NCBI GenBank assembly: GCA_021030915.1 | Contig: JAGEMR010000037.1 | Span: 124,001 to 188,000, forward strand | From: Astrothelium macrocarpum | Lineage: Eukaryota > Ascomycota > Dothideomycetes > Trypetheliales > Trypetheliaceae | DNA length: 64,000 bases | Direction: 5' to 3' | Shown: in pieces, positions 46,073-60,474 of the stretch | How positions within the stretch are numbered: the first letter of the stretch is position 1 | Layout: every line of letters starts with the position of its first letter | Notes under the pieces: generated by a model | Told to the model about the DNA's origin: nothing | The model's input: the letters and a program-made list of their open reading frames with translations, nothing else | Databases searched by the model: none | Program-made: the position numbers and the translations under genes

Positions 46073-47933
46073 ACGTACAACACAATTGAGTTGGCCACCC
46101 AATTGGATTGGCCACTTTTCCGCACTCTCATACGAAGAATTTAAATAATTCAATCACAACAATATAAATTTTTTTACATTATTCAGAATTCTCTTTCTCA
46201 GATATATCTTTAATTATAATACAAATATATGTATTATATCTAAATTTATTATAACTATTATATTACCGTTTATCTATTTTTGATATTTTCGTATGATTAT
46301 CATTTTTATTTATTTTTTATTATATTATTTATTTAAATTTTTTTTAAATCTATAAATTCTATTCATTTTATATAAAAAAAGATCCTTTTTTTAATAAATA
46401 GATTTTTTTAATTTTTTGATATCAGTTAAATTTTTGATTTATTATATAAAATATTTGATTCTTTTTTTTTAAAATGATAAATTGATATATTATTATAATC
46501 GTATTATATAAAAATTGGTCGATAATAAATAAAAATTTAAATAAAAAATTATTCTAATATTATATAATTCGGTTTTTAATATATTTATTTTAAAATTATA
46601 TTTTAATAGAATTATATAATATTTTTAATTTTTAAAAAAAGGGGAATTTAAATGAATTTTTAAAAAATATAGATATATATAATTTCATAATTGGATATGA
46701 AATTATATATTCTGAATCATATAATATAAATTCTATTTTTCGAAAATCTTTTTAAATATTTGATTTTATCATAATAATTTAAAAAATTTTATAAAATATT
46801 AAAAAGAAATTTTCTTTTGAAATATAAATGATATATATTTATATAAAATTATTAATTATTTAATCATATATATATTTTAATATATAAAAATAATTTATAT
46901 CAAATGATTATAATTTATATAATAAATAAAAAGATATATAAAAAATAATAATATTATTCTTTTGATAGAATAATTCAAAATCAATTGAATAATGATTTTT
47001 ATATCCATTAAAAATAAAAAAATGATATATATTTATTATACGATTTATAATATATCAATTGAAATATTGAATTTAATCTAAATTTCGTTTATTTATTATT
47101 TAATCATTATCTGATATAATAATTATTTAATTATATAATAATAAATTATTTTAATATTAAAATAAGAAATGATTTTTATCTATAATAATGATATATAACG
47201 GAATAATATAATTCAATATATTCATATTTTGAATTATTATTATTTATTTTTGATTATTTTATTGAATTATATAAGATTTTTTATATTTTTTAATATTGAT
47301 AATAACCATTTCTGATAAAATTTAATCCATTAAAAATCCCATTTTATTAAAATTATAAATATCTTCTTTTTGAATATCAAATTGATTAATTATATATTAT
47401 ATAAGATTAAATCATTTATGAAATTTATCAGAATTTTTATATTAGATTTTTTTAATAATTAATTTTATAATTAAAATATATATATAATTTAAATTATTAT
47501 TATACGAAATTAAAAATCCAATTTTTATTTATATATAACGTGTTATAATTATATAATAATCAATTCATTATATTTTCAATATCATTATATTAAAAAAGAA
47601 ATAATCATGAATTTAAATCAAATATATATCATATAAATATTTATTTTTCTAATTTAATGAATTTTTAATAAAAATATTGAATATCGTATTATGAAAATTT
47701 TTTATATTTTCGATTTTAAAATATTATATAAGAAATTTTATAAATAATTATTATATAACGAATATTTAATTTAGGATTTTTTTGAAATATCTGAAATATA
47801 AGAATAAAATCATTTTCTTTTTAGATTTAAATCATAATAAAATGTGGAAAAAAAATGGATTTAAATTGAATTATACGAAAATGCGGAAAAGTGGCCAATC
47901 CAATTGGGTGGCCAACTCAATTGTGTTGTACGT
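46073..47933 (+). mobile_element. degenerate TIR DNA transposon, copy 1 (1861 bp, TA-flanked)
   Basis: Termini begin ACGTACAACACAATTGAG and end in the inverted complement CAATTGTGTTGTACGT, each flanked by TA. The inverted repeats extend at least about 60 bp and contain two short subrepeats (GAGTTGGCCACCC, GATTGGCCAC). TA target, ACG...CGT ends and about 1.86 kb length fit the Tc1/mariner-pogo (Fot1-like) class. The transposase frame is destroyed by transitions, so the class is inferred from the ends only. Compared with copy 2, the subrepeats have GCGAGTCGG changed to ATTGAGTTGG-like forms. Confidence 0.85.
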
Positions 47934-48826
47934 TATATAAAATAATTATTATAATTAATTTTCAAAATTATTTCAAAATTTAATATAAAATTCATATTAA
48001 TTTTTATATATTTTATATAAAATAATTTTCTATTTTTCAATTTTTGAATTTTTATCACGGAATTATAAAAGATATATACGAAATAAATGAATTTGAATAT
48101 TTAATATATAAAAAGATATTTCAATAAAAATAAAAATTTTTTTATAAAATATTAATTAATCTAATAATTATATAAAATTTTTTCTTTCGATTAATTGAAT
48201 AATCAGAATTTTATATTTTATTTTTAATTTTAAATCTGATAATAATAAAATATATTTTAATAAATATTAAAATTCTTATTTTATATATAAAAAAATAATT
48301 TATACGATAAAAAGATTTTATATAAAAAGAATTCCAATTTATTTTAATTAATATTTAAATTTTATTTAATCTTTTTTTTTTTTCATAATTTATACGTATT
48401 ATATAAATAATAATTTCAAATTTTAAAAAATTCTTCTAATTTTTTATATAATAATTAATTATTTAAAAAAGAATCAATAAATAATTATTAATCAAATTTT
48501 TTAAAAATATAAAATAAAATATAAAATTAGAATTATAATTGAAAATAATTCTAATATAAATAATATTTTATATCATATAATGAATAAAAAATTCAAAATA
48601 TATAAAATTTTTTAAAATTTATAAAAATAAAAAATTCATTATTCAGATTATATCATCAATTTTATTATATAAAATTTTTGTTTTTAAAAGTTTTATGAAT
48701 ATTATTTTTATAAAATCATATAATCAATAAAAATAAAATGAAATTGAATTATATAAATATCAATAATAAAAAAAAATAAATCATTTTCATATAATAGAAA
48801 TTTAAAAAAATTTTATAATATTATTA

Positions 48827-50686
48827 ACGTATAACACAAGCGAGTCGGCCACCCAAGCGAGTCGGCCACTTTTCCGCACTCTCGTACAATTCTTATTCAA
48901 ATCAAATTTTTTTCACATTCTATCATAATTTAAATCTGGAAAAAAAATGATTTTATTCTTATATTTCAGATATTTCAAAAGAATCCTAAATTAAATATTT
49001 ATCATACGATAATTATATATAAAATTTCTTATATAATATTTTAAAATTGATAATACGAAAAATTTTTATAATATGATATTCGATTTTATAATTAAAAATT
49101 TATTGAATTAAAAAAATAAATATTTATATAATATATATTTGATTTAAATTTATAATCATTTTTTTTCTAATATTATGATATTAAAAATATGATAAATCAA
49201 TTATTATATAATCGTGATATATTATATATAAATAAAAATTGGATTTTTAATTTTATATAATAATAATCTAAATTTCAGATATATTTTAATTATAAAATCA
49301 ATTATCAGAAAATTTAATATAAAAATTCTGATAAATTTTGTGAATAATTTAATTTTATATGATATATAATTAATAAATTTAATATTCAAAAAGAAGATAT
49401 TTATAATTTTAATAAAACGGGGTTTTTAATAGATCAAATTTTATTAAAAATAATTATTATCAATATTAAAAAATATGAAAAATCTTATATGATTTAATAG
49501 AATAATCGAAAATGAATAATAATGATTTAAAATATGAATATATTAAATTATATTATTTCATTATATATCATTATTATAAATAAAAATTATCTTTTATTTT
49601 GATATAAAAATAATTTATTATTATATAATTGAATAATTATTATATCAGATAATGATTAAATAATAAATGAATAAAATTTAGATTGGATTCAATATTTTAA
49701 TTAATATATTGAAAATTATATAATAAATATATATCATTTTTTTATTTACAATAAATATAAAAATTATTATTTTATTAATTTTGAATTATATTATTAAAAA
49801 AATAATATTATTATATTTTATATATCTATTCATTTATTATATAAATTATAATTATTTAATATAGATTATTTTCATATATTGAAACGTATATATGGCCAAA
49901 TAATTGATAATTTTATATAAACGTATATTATTTATATTTTAAAAAAGGATTTTTTTTTAATATTTTATAAAATTTTTTAGATTATTATAATAGAATCAAA
50001 TATTTAAAGAGATTTTTAAGAAATAGTATTTATATTATACGATTTAGAATATATGATTTCATAATTGAATATAAAATTATATATATTTATATTCTTAAAA
50101 AATTCTTCTGAAACCCTCTTTTTATGAAAATCAAAGATATTAAATAATTCCATTAAAATGTAATTTTAAATTGAATATATTAAAAATTGAATTATATAAT
50201 ATTAAAATAATTTTTTATTTGAATTTTTATCTATTATTGACCAGTTTTTATATAATGCGACCGTAATAATATATTAATTGATCCTTTTGAAAAAAAAGAT
50301 TGAAATATTTTATATAATAAATCAAAAATTTAATTAATATCGGAGAATTAAAAAAACCCGTTTATTAAAAGAAGAATCTTTTTTTGTATAAAATGGACAG
50401 AATCTGCAGATTCAGAAAAAATTTTAATAAATAATATAATAAAAAATAGATGAAAATAATAATTATACGAAAATGTTAAAAATATATAAACGGTGATATG
50501 ATAATTACAATAAATCTGGATATAATACGCGTATTTGTATTATAATTAAAGATATATCTGAAAAAAAGAATTCTGAATAATTTAAAGAAATTTATGTTAT
50601 TATAATTAAATTATTTGAATTCTTTGTATGAGAGTGCGGAAAAGTGGCCGACTCGCTTGGGTGGCCGACTCGCTTGTGTTATACGT
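48827..50686 (-). mobile_element. degenerate TIR DNA transposon, copy 2, inverted relative to copy 1 (1860 bp)
   Basis: Ends ACGTATAACACAAGCGAGTC and its inverted complement GACTCGCTTGTGTTATACGT, flanked by TA. The sequence inside the right end, reverse-complemented, matches the inside of the left end of copy 1 (AGAATTC, TTATTCAGAATTCT, AGATATATCTTTAATTATAA) with mostly transition differences, so the two copies are the same family in opposite orientation, 893 bp apart. Its TIRs are less mutated than those of copy 1. Confidence 0.85.
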
Positions 50687-52084
50687 TATTCTTATAAAAT
50701 ATCTGATTAACGGTAAAATTTTAGAAATAAATTAAAATGGTTTTTATGAGTTTATTTTTTTTTTTCATTACGATATATACGGATGGAATAATACTAGCGC
50801 CTGGTCTGATCTATTAAAAAGATATATATAATTTATAGAATATCTGATTTGAAGATTTTGATCATTCGAATAAGAAAGTATATTTTATTATATCCAAAAA
50901 GGATTGAATTAATGAAAAATTAAAATTATTTTAATTATCAATTATTTTTGAACTGATTATAAAAATAAAAATAGATAATAATAGATATATATTAATTATA
51001 AATGGTCATTCGAATTATTTTAATATATAATTTATCGATTATTATGATGAATATAATATTCTATTTATTATTTTATTTTCGTATTTTATATATCAATTAT
51101 AATTCTTAAATATCTTTATTTTTTTTTAGTTTATTAATATTTATTCAAATTAAATTAATGATTTTATATAATTTAATCAAAAATTTTTTTATATTATAAA
51201 ATATAATTTCTGAATATTATTTCGAAAAATATGAAAATTAATTTTAATCATTTCAAATATATTTTCAGAATTCGTTATTATTAATATTTGGTCATTCAAT
51301 TTAATAAAAATTTTTTAATAATTTTAAATTAAAATTTCTTTTTCATTTTTAAATGATTAAAATTTTAAATAAAAAATTTCAAAACTTATATAAAATATGC
51401 GTTATATTATCAAAATATTTAGAACAGAAGATTCTGATTTAAATACCGGTATTAATTTAATTATTTATAGAATTGAATAATTCGTTATTGAAAGGGATAT
51501 TTTGTAACACGAGATTCAGTAATTATAAAAGATATTTATAGACGAAAAAAAACGGCGAAAATAGAATAAAAATATAAAATTATTCATCAAAAATGAATCA
51601 GAATAAATAATATTCTTTTTTTCAAATAAAATTATCATAATTAAAATTCGTCAAATGAAATTAAATATTCAAAAAAAATAAAAAAGATTAATTAAAAAAA
51701 TGAAAAAATAATATAGAATAATTAAAAAAAAATAGAAAATTCAAGAAATTCGAAAATATAAAATAATAAAATAAAAAATTATTATTTAAAAATAAAAAAT
51801 AAAATAACGTAAAAAAAAATACAAATATTTTAAAATAAAATAAAAAAACGATTTATTTATAAATGATTTATTTTAAATATTTCTATTTTAATTATTATAA
51901 AATTTAAAAAACGTAAGATAATTAAAATCTTTCATCAAAATCTTTTTCTTTTAAATTAAAAATTGGATATAATAAATATATAATCATTTTATCAGCGCGA
52001 TTTTATAAATAATTATTAGAATCATTATATTCAATATATATTAATTGATTATATATCGAAATTTGAATATTCTATTTATATTTG

Positions 52085-52245
52085 GTAGAGAATTATGCTA
52101 TTTTGAATGTAAGGGGAGCAAATAGGTGGGATTCGGCATTTAGTGTCGCTCGGCATTTGGTGTCGGATTACGTTACTACAGCGGAATGCGGGTTCAGCTT
52201 CCACCCTCCGCGCGGGCGTAAATTTGTGTGCGCCGCCCACATAAA
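52085..52245. repeat. non-degraded islet with a lone TIR terminus
   Basis: A GC-richer islet in the AT block. Read on the minus strand from 52173 it begins ACGTAATCCGACACC and contains a doubled subrepeat (AAATGCCGAGCGACACT, AAATGCCGAATCCCACC), flanked by TA, the same architecture as the other termini here. The partner end is not visible, so the element is truncated or its other end is mutated beyond recognition. The part from 52176 to 52245 is GC-rich sequence of unknown origin that escaped mutation. Confidence 0.5.
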
Positions 52246-53105
52246 TTGAAATAAAGGATTAGTTCATGAAATTCAGCCTATATACCATCTTTCGATTATT
52301 TAAATTAGATCTATTTAATCAAATTTGAAATTAAATTTCGTTTTTATTTTATATAAATTTGGTGAAATATATTCGAAATGGCTTCCAGATTTCTATCTGA
52401 TCAGAAATTATTCTTTATTATAATGATTAAATAAGAAAATTATATCAATAAAAAATGGCCTTTTATGTATATTATTCTGAATGAATAATAATAATGATTC
52501 GTCAAAATATCAAATTATTTAATGCGTTTTTAATTTTAATAAATCAATTTAGATTATTATGATTATTGAATATTAAAAAATTTATTATATTATTAAATCT
52601 TTTTTTTATCAAATCAGATTTATATTATAATGATATGATGTATTGATTATATAATCAATTTGATATATTCATTTTAAAAAATAGAATTTATTATGAATTA
52701 AAATGAATAAATTAAATATAAAAAATAAATTAAAAACGAATTAAAAAATATGAATCTTTATTCTGTATAATATATATAACAAAAATGATATTTTATTATA
52801 TCTATTAATTTATATATATAAATGAATTAGAAATAAATAAACGATTTGGATTTTATTTATATGAATACGATTTATGAAATCATTCAATTATAATGGAATA
52901 GAACGTTTAAAGAATTATTCGTTATCAAATCCTTCCAATATATATTATAGATGGTATATTTAATTATCAGATATATCAGAATATTACGAATACTGAGATA
53001 TTTTTTGATTAATTTCAGAATTCGCTATTTCCGAAATATAATCAATTCATTAAAAACATAATTATACCGAATTTAATTATTATTATAAATAATAACGTAT
53101 TCCAC

Positions 53106-53292
53106 AAGCGAGTGGAACATACAAGCGAGTGGAACATACAAGCGAGTGGAACATACAAGCGAGTAGAACATACAAACGAGTGAAACATACAAACGAATGG
53201 AACACATAAACGAGTGGAATATACAAACAAATGGAACATACAAACGAATAAAATATACAAACGAATGGAATATACAAATGAATGGAACACGA
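53106..53292. repeat. 17-bp minisatellite, 11 units, next to a TA-ACG terminus
   Basis: Eleven tandem units of AAGCGAGTGGAACATAC start just after ACGTATTCCAC (53095). The first three are identical; later ones gather transitions only (AAACGAGTG, AAACAAATG, AAATGAATG), rising with distance from the terminus. The layout (TA-ACGTATTCCAC plus repeated AAGCGAGTGG) looks like the subrepeat-bearing TIRs of the nearby elements, but with the subrepeat expanded. No spacers, so not CRISPR. Confidence 0.85.
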
Positions 53293-54910
53293 ATATCAAA
53301 AAAATTACCACCTTAATTAGAAAATTATCAATTATTCAACATTATTATCAAAAATTCTATCTATATTATTTATATCTGATTCAGAATTTTCTTTTTTATC
53401 ATTTTCGCATATTCTGATATTATATCCAATTTTTTCGCAATTTTTATAATATCTTTGATATATAATATTATTTTCTATTCCATCATTATAATCAATATTC
53501 AAATATCTAAATTTCGTATAATTAATTTTTATGATATCTAATTTTTGGATTTTTTCTTTATTTAAAATTCCATTTATTTATAAATATTTTCTTTTATATA
53601 TTTTACGTTTTATATGAATTATATTTATTATTTCAAATTCTTAAATTCATATTTTTATAATCTCAAATTGATATATTATTATATATATATTTTTAATAAA
53701 ATTTTTTAATATTTTAATAAATCTAATTGACCAATTTTTTTGAAAATTTATAAATTTTTTAAAAATTAATATAAATTAAAATTCGAATTTTTTGATATTT
53801 TTCGGTATTTTAAATTTTTAAAATATTTTTTATAAAAAAAATTCTGATAAAATTTTTAATTATATATCCAATTTATTTAATATTTTTTATGAATTAAAAA
53901 AAATAAAATTAATATTTTTAAAATTTTTTAAAATCTGATTTTTTATAATTGATATTTTAAATATATTAATAAAAATTAATAAAAATTCTATTTTTATAAT
54001 ATAATTGATTTGATTATATATTAAAATATTAATTTAATAAAAATACATTTTTTTTAAAAATAAAAAATAATCTATATTTAATAATTATAAAAAATATGAT
54101 AAATATAATAATATATAACGTGGTTTACCACTCAGCCGGTCATATCAGTCAGTCGGTCACTTTCCGCACCAGAAAACCATTTAAACTTTTGTCGTGTTCT
54201 AATTTTTTAACGATTATATCAATTTATGTTAAAGAAGAGAATATTATTCTTGCTATTAATATAATTCAGTCTGTAAAATTTTAAAATAAAAATTTAAATC
54301 AATATATAATTATGAAATATTATAATATTTTATAGAATTTATTAAATAATAGAATAAATAACTGATAATAATATATATTAATTCAATTATAATATCATAA
54401 ATTGGATTAATTTAAAAAATAATCATTAATCAAATATATATTCGATCAAAATTCAAAAGGATTTTTATTATATTTTTTTAATATGAAAGATATGACTAAT
54501 CTTTTATTGAAATCGTGTGAAAATAAATTAATTAATAGATATTGAATAAGACGATTTATTGATGTATAATCAGATTTCAAAATCAAATTCAATCGTTTAT
54601 ATAATTATTAAAAAATATTATAAAAAGATTTAAAGATTACTTCGGATTAATTTGAATTATTATATAATATAATGAATAAATATGGAATATATGAAAAGAA
54701 TATTTATAATTTTAATAAAATAAATTTTATGATAAATATAATAATCGTATTAATAATAATAATATATATTAAAAAATATGATAAAATCAAATTTATATAA
54801 TCTGATAATCGGAAATAAATTATAATTATTAAATATATTAATATTAAAAATTAATATATTCCGTTTTTTATTATTATTTAAAATATTTATTATTTCATGA
54901 ATTGAATTAT

Positions 54911-55287
54911 TGTTATGATCCTAGGTATCCTAGAGGTCAAGTCTACCTGGGATCAAGGTGGCTTCTGAAGTGAGTCGGTAAAGGACTGAATTAGCAAAGA
55001 GTAATATGTTTGGTAGTTCAAAATTCTACTGAAGACGTTATCAAAGACTAATTTAGAGAATGGTTTTGAATATAACGAGGCCATAATGGTCGCGTTGCAT
55101 TCCTATATATTTGCAACATTTCCTGGCTCATAACAGAAGGCTCCTGAGTCAGAGGTTGGCTCTTCTGGCTCATAGCATGAGTCTTCTGAGTCAGAGGTTG
55201 GCTCTCCTGGCTCACAGCGCGAGCCTTCTGAGCCAAAGGTCGGGTGGGTACACGGACGTATATACAGCCCTCTCAGTGGTCACAACA
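54911..55287 (-). repeat. left LTR (3' LTR of the element)
   Basis: Starts TGTTATGATCC and ends GGTCACAACA on the + strand, the TG...CA rule. It contains a short internal repeat of the type CCTTCTGAGCCA/GGTTGGCTC about three times. It is aligned over its full length with the right LTR, with differences that are mostly transitions. Confidence 0.9.
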
Positions 55288-58119
55288 CTATCCCCTCCTT
55301 TTCGGCACATGACCTCATATGTTTATATATGATGATGACGTGTCCTATGGTCATCATGATTTCTTCTTCTTGTATTTCCAAATTTCGCCCTTTCTGTTCT
55401 TCTGTTCGCCGCATACAACGTTTACTGAAATTATCTTCCGTTCCTCTCATTATGCGTCCTTATCGGAATTATATCCAGGGCGGTTGTTCTTGCCATCTGG
55501 CCCAGGATTCAGAGAAATATACCGAATGTATAAAAAAGGTGATTTTTTGCGACCTAATTATTTCGGACCGGGTATTTGAAAAGATCAATATTCAAATGAA
55601 TCAATTATGGGATGAAATATAAAAAAATATCCAGATATAACAGAAGATTATAATATGAATAATTCGTTTAAATTCGTAGATGAATTTATTACATCAAAGA
55701 TAATAAAATCTTGTTATTCAAAAGGTGCAGAATATAGAAAAAATTCGTATTGATAAAATAATAAATTCTATATAATAGAACGTGACCGACGAAATCTTCG
55801 AAATTCCGAATTTCGATATATTATTTTTAAATTTTTTATTGAATTTTCTGAATAATAATATTTTAAGAATTACTGATGATTCTTTTAGATAATTGGGGTA
55901 TTCAATTCAAAAGAAAAAATTAATCTAATTTTTTATAATATACCCCTTTTTTTTTATGGAATTTTTTAATTTTTTATTGACAATTTTCTAAATTTTTTAA
56001 TATCTTTTATATATTCTTCGAATTTGGGTATTCTTTTTATTTGATCAGATATAATTCGTTATAATAATCGAATATTCTTTTCATTTCAAATTCATTCTTT
56101 TTTTCTGATTCGAAATAAAATATTTTTTGATATAATATCATTATATTTATTAATTGGAATAGGAATATATAAAATATTGGATGGATTTTGACGTCCTATG
56201 ATAATTTCAATTTAAAATTTATTGATTCCTTCTATTCTTATATCAGAAATGGTCCGATTTTGACTGATTCTAATTTTTTTATTGATAATTTATTTTTGAG
56301 ATTTTTAATAAATAAATATATTTTATTTCCCTTTTTTAATTAAAATCTATTTTTTCTGAAAATATTTATTTTCGTATTTCTGATTAATATCTATTGATTA
56401 TTTTTTTGGATATTTTTTTTTATTTATATCAGAATTTCTAATTTATATGATATATTTTATTATATTTAATCTGAGAATATTTCCGTGTTTTATTTAATTC
56501 GGTTTTTATTATTTTATCCTAAAATATATTCCATTAATATTTTTTATATGATTAACAATATTTTCTAATTTAATACTAATTATGCCATAGATAATAAAAA
56601 TATCCAATTATTGTATTGATTATTTATATAATATTTCAAATATTATTCTAATATCTGATTTATACGTTCTATCTGGCCATCAGTTTTTTTATAATATATT
56701 ATGAATATTTTCAATTTAATTCCGAATTTATTTAAAATTATTTTCTAATAGACTGATGTAAATCTTCAATCTCTATCAGATATGACATTCGCCGGAATTC
56801 TAAAATATTTGATTAATTTTTGGAATAATAATTCGGTTATATGAATTATTTTATACGTTTTCTTGAATTATTCGACGATAATATATTTTATTAATTTATT
56901 TATAATAATCATGATTATATCATATTCTAATTCTATTATTGGATCTTTTGATTTGAATAAATTTATAATAAAATCTATAATGATCTATTCGAATAATCTA
57001 TACAATGATTCTATTAATATAATTATTCCTTTTTTTATTTATATATTATATTTGTTTTTTTGATACGATTTATATTTAATAATATAATTTTGAATATATT
57101 CTTTTATTCTTTCAAAATAACAATTTTATTGAATATTTTTTATAATTTATATGATTTTTGGATATTTATAAAATAATCCGATATAATATTTTTCAATAAT
57201 TTTTTCGATCTTTTTTAATAAAATCGTAATCTTTTATTCTATTTATTAATTTTGTTTAAAAACGGTCAGAATTATATTGATTTTTTTACAATTTTCTGAT
57301 AATATGCCATTTTGATTAATCTGAAAAATCGTCTGATTTTTGACTTCTTTGGTCATATAATCTGACCTTCAATTTAAAACATCAGTTCTAGAATTATTTT
57401 TTTCTGATATATATTTAATGATAAATTTATATTATTCTAAGAATTCTAATCATCTGACCTATCATCGATTCAATTATTTCATTATTATAAAATAAATGAG
57501 ATTTTTATGATTTATAAAAATTTCCAAAAATGGTAATCCTTTAATATATATTCTCCAATATTATAAAATAATAATTATGATAAAAAGTTTTTTATTATAA
57601 ATATCATAATTTTATTCTGGTCCCGAAAATTTCCTCGAATAATATCCTATTGAATACCATTTCCCATTTTATATTTGCTGGCGCAAATATGCCCCTATTA
57701 TCAGATCGGATATATCAATTTCAATCTATATTAATTCTAATGATTCAATGATTCTTAATACAAAATTCCATAAATAATCTTTTTTGAATATTTCGAATAT
57801 TTTTTTTTCATTTTTTTTAAAAATGAATATTTTTTTAATTTTTATTAATTCTGTTAAAAATTGCGTTTTGAAGAAATATTTATTGATGAATCTTCTATTA
57901 TAATTAACGAATTCCAAAAAAAATTGAACATTTTTTATATTTTTTGATTCTGGCCAATTTTCAATTGATTTTATTTTATCTGAATTAATTCATATGATTT
58001 TTATCCCAATAATATAATTTAGGAAATTCGTTTTCTTGATCCAGAATTCGTATTTTGATAATTTCAATTATAAATTTCGTTTATCCAATTCTTGGAATAT
58101 TTATTATATATATTATGTA

Positions 58120-58420
58120 TATTCTTTTCTAATCTTTGAATAGATAAAAATATCGTCTAAATATATTATTACAAATTTATCGAAATACGATCGTAATATA
58201 TTATTTACAAATATTTGACAGCTGACTGGCGTATTTATGAATCCAAATGGCATAATAAGATATTCAAAATATCCATATCTTGTTCAGAATGCTGTTTTCC
58301 ATTTTTCACCTTCCTTCATCCTTATAAGATTATAGACTTCTAATAGATCCAATTTGGTAAATCATTATATATCTAAAAGTCTATTCTATAATTCTATGAT
58401 ATTTAATAACGGATATCGGT
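58120..58420 (-). pseudogene. reverse transcriptase core remnant
   Basis: The minus strand at about 58141-58310 reads KWKTAF, a stop, then TRYGYFEYLIMPFGFIN and later FVIIYLDDIFIY. These match the RT palm of Ty3/gypsy elements, including the catalytic YLDD box. In-frame stops show it is dead. Confidence 0.85.
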
Positions 58421-60474
58421 TTTTGATTATTATTTTATTAAACTGTCAATAATTTATATAAAATTGTAAATTTTTATTTTTTTTTAATATGAAAAGAATC
58501 GGATATTTTATAAATAATTCCGATTTTCTGATAAAATTCTTTTTTAGATTCTTATTCAAATATTCTTTTAATATTTTAAATTCTTTATTGGATAATATAT
58601 AAATAAATCTGAATATAGATTGTTTTTCCATAAAAAATTTTATTTTATAATTCTATAATTGGTATTTAAATAATATTTTAATATCTAATTCTTTTTTAAA
58701 AAGATATATCCATTTTTTGTATTTTAAAAAAATTTCAGAAACGGTTGGAATTATTTTTAAATTATTAATTTTTCGACCTTTTTATTCTTTTGGAATATCT
58801 GTTATATCCGAGATTTCTTCAATATGAATCTCATTTTTTAAAATGATTTATATGAAATAGTCATCTGTCTCATCTTCTACCGTATCAGGGTACGAAGGCC
58901 TTGATATAATCCCACAATTACATCTATTCATTCTCAATATTTCATTCTTTCAATTGATGATTAGATTATATTATTACAATCAAAATAATCCTAATACGAT
59001 ATCGTATCTGACCATGATAATAATATCGAATGTGATTACTTCAGTATATCCTGTGATAGTCATGAATATTGATCGAATTTCTTCTGAAATTTCACCGGTT
59101 TCTGGCATTTTTTCTCCTATTATTACGCGTATTGCGTATTTTTGGTCTTTTGATTTGATTGATAGATCTAATAAATTTTGAAGTATTTTGAATACGAAAT
59201 TCCCATTTATTTCTGAATCGATTAATGCCTTAATCTTTTCATTTTCTTCTAATATTATTATAATATATAATAAATGGTTGGATATTTGAATAACATTTAA
59301 ATCTATACACGTATCTTGTATGTAGAGTCTAGATCTTTTTCCTATAACACGTGTATTCTCATTATAATTTGTCTTATGGATGTGGGCGAATGTTGTGTTA
59401 TTCCGTAATCATTATAATAAGGACAAATTTCCCTATTTCTGTAATATCGTTCGTTGATCAATATATATTCTCCTTTTTATCGTCGGTGGATAAAATAATT
59501 AATTAGATTATAATTTTCTCACGATTGTCGTTCGTATTATTCTAATTTTTCCGCTGTATGAATTTCATAATCCGTGTCATCATATTGATAATAATATATT
59601 TCTTTATGGTCTGAATATTCTCTATCCGTGAATAATTATTTTTGGAAATAATCCCTGATCCAATAATCGTAGACGGATTATGTTGATAAATCCATTTAGG
59701 AATATTTCGCATTTCTTTTAAATAATGGCGCATTTATGAATATGATTTCCTCTATTTCTTCGTCTATAAATGTGCCCCTTTATTATTGGTCATATGTATG
59801 CCTTCTGTAATTCTTATTATAATACTGCCATTACTGCATTTTTCGGTATTCAGAATATCGTGGATTCTGTATATCAGTGACATTATTTCGTCAAATATTT
59901 TCTTTTATTTTTTAATATCCTCAATATTCCGGTAATTAATATTTTTGATTTCGATATTCTTCTGGCAAAATTAATCGCTTATGATCCGAATTGGTTATAT
60001 CAAATGAAATATTTTCTTATATCTCAAAATTTTCCGATAACAGTTTCATAAAAATTCCGAATTATTTTCTGAAGATTTGTACCGTAACAGTATATATTGG
60101 GCAGTTGGAAATCGTGTATAATCTAATCATAAGATGATTCTTGTGATTAAATTGTTTTAATACTTCTCCGACATATTATTGAAATATGAATTCGATTACT
60201 GAATATCTTCTGATGATTTGATTTATTCACTGGTTCGATTGCGTTATATATTCTCGCATTCTTTCGCGGGCTTTCTGTATATTTCTTGGTACTGGAGGTG
60301 GATTATTCTTCCCACCGTCGTCCTATTGGTCGAACTACCATTCGTTTCCCTCATCGGACGCTTTCTGAATGATTCCTTTAATTAAAATTTTCTCATTCAG
60401 GTTATTTATTAAAATCATATTAATTTCCTTTTCCATGATTGCGACTTCCTATCGTATTATATTGGATTTGGATC

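Noticed and set aside
53106..53292. CRISPR-like array
   Set aside because: The units are contiguous 17-mers without spacers, in a eukaryotic transposon block.
56863..59733. Short frames such as 56863-57063, 57726-57917 and 59542-59733 as genes
   Set aside because: They are fragments of the degraded retrotransposon interior or chance frames in A/T sequence.
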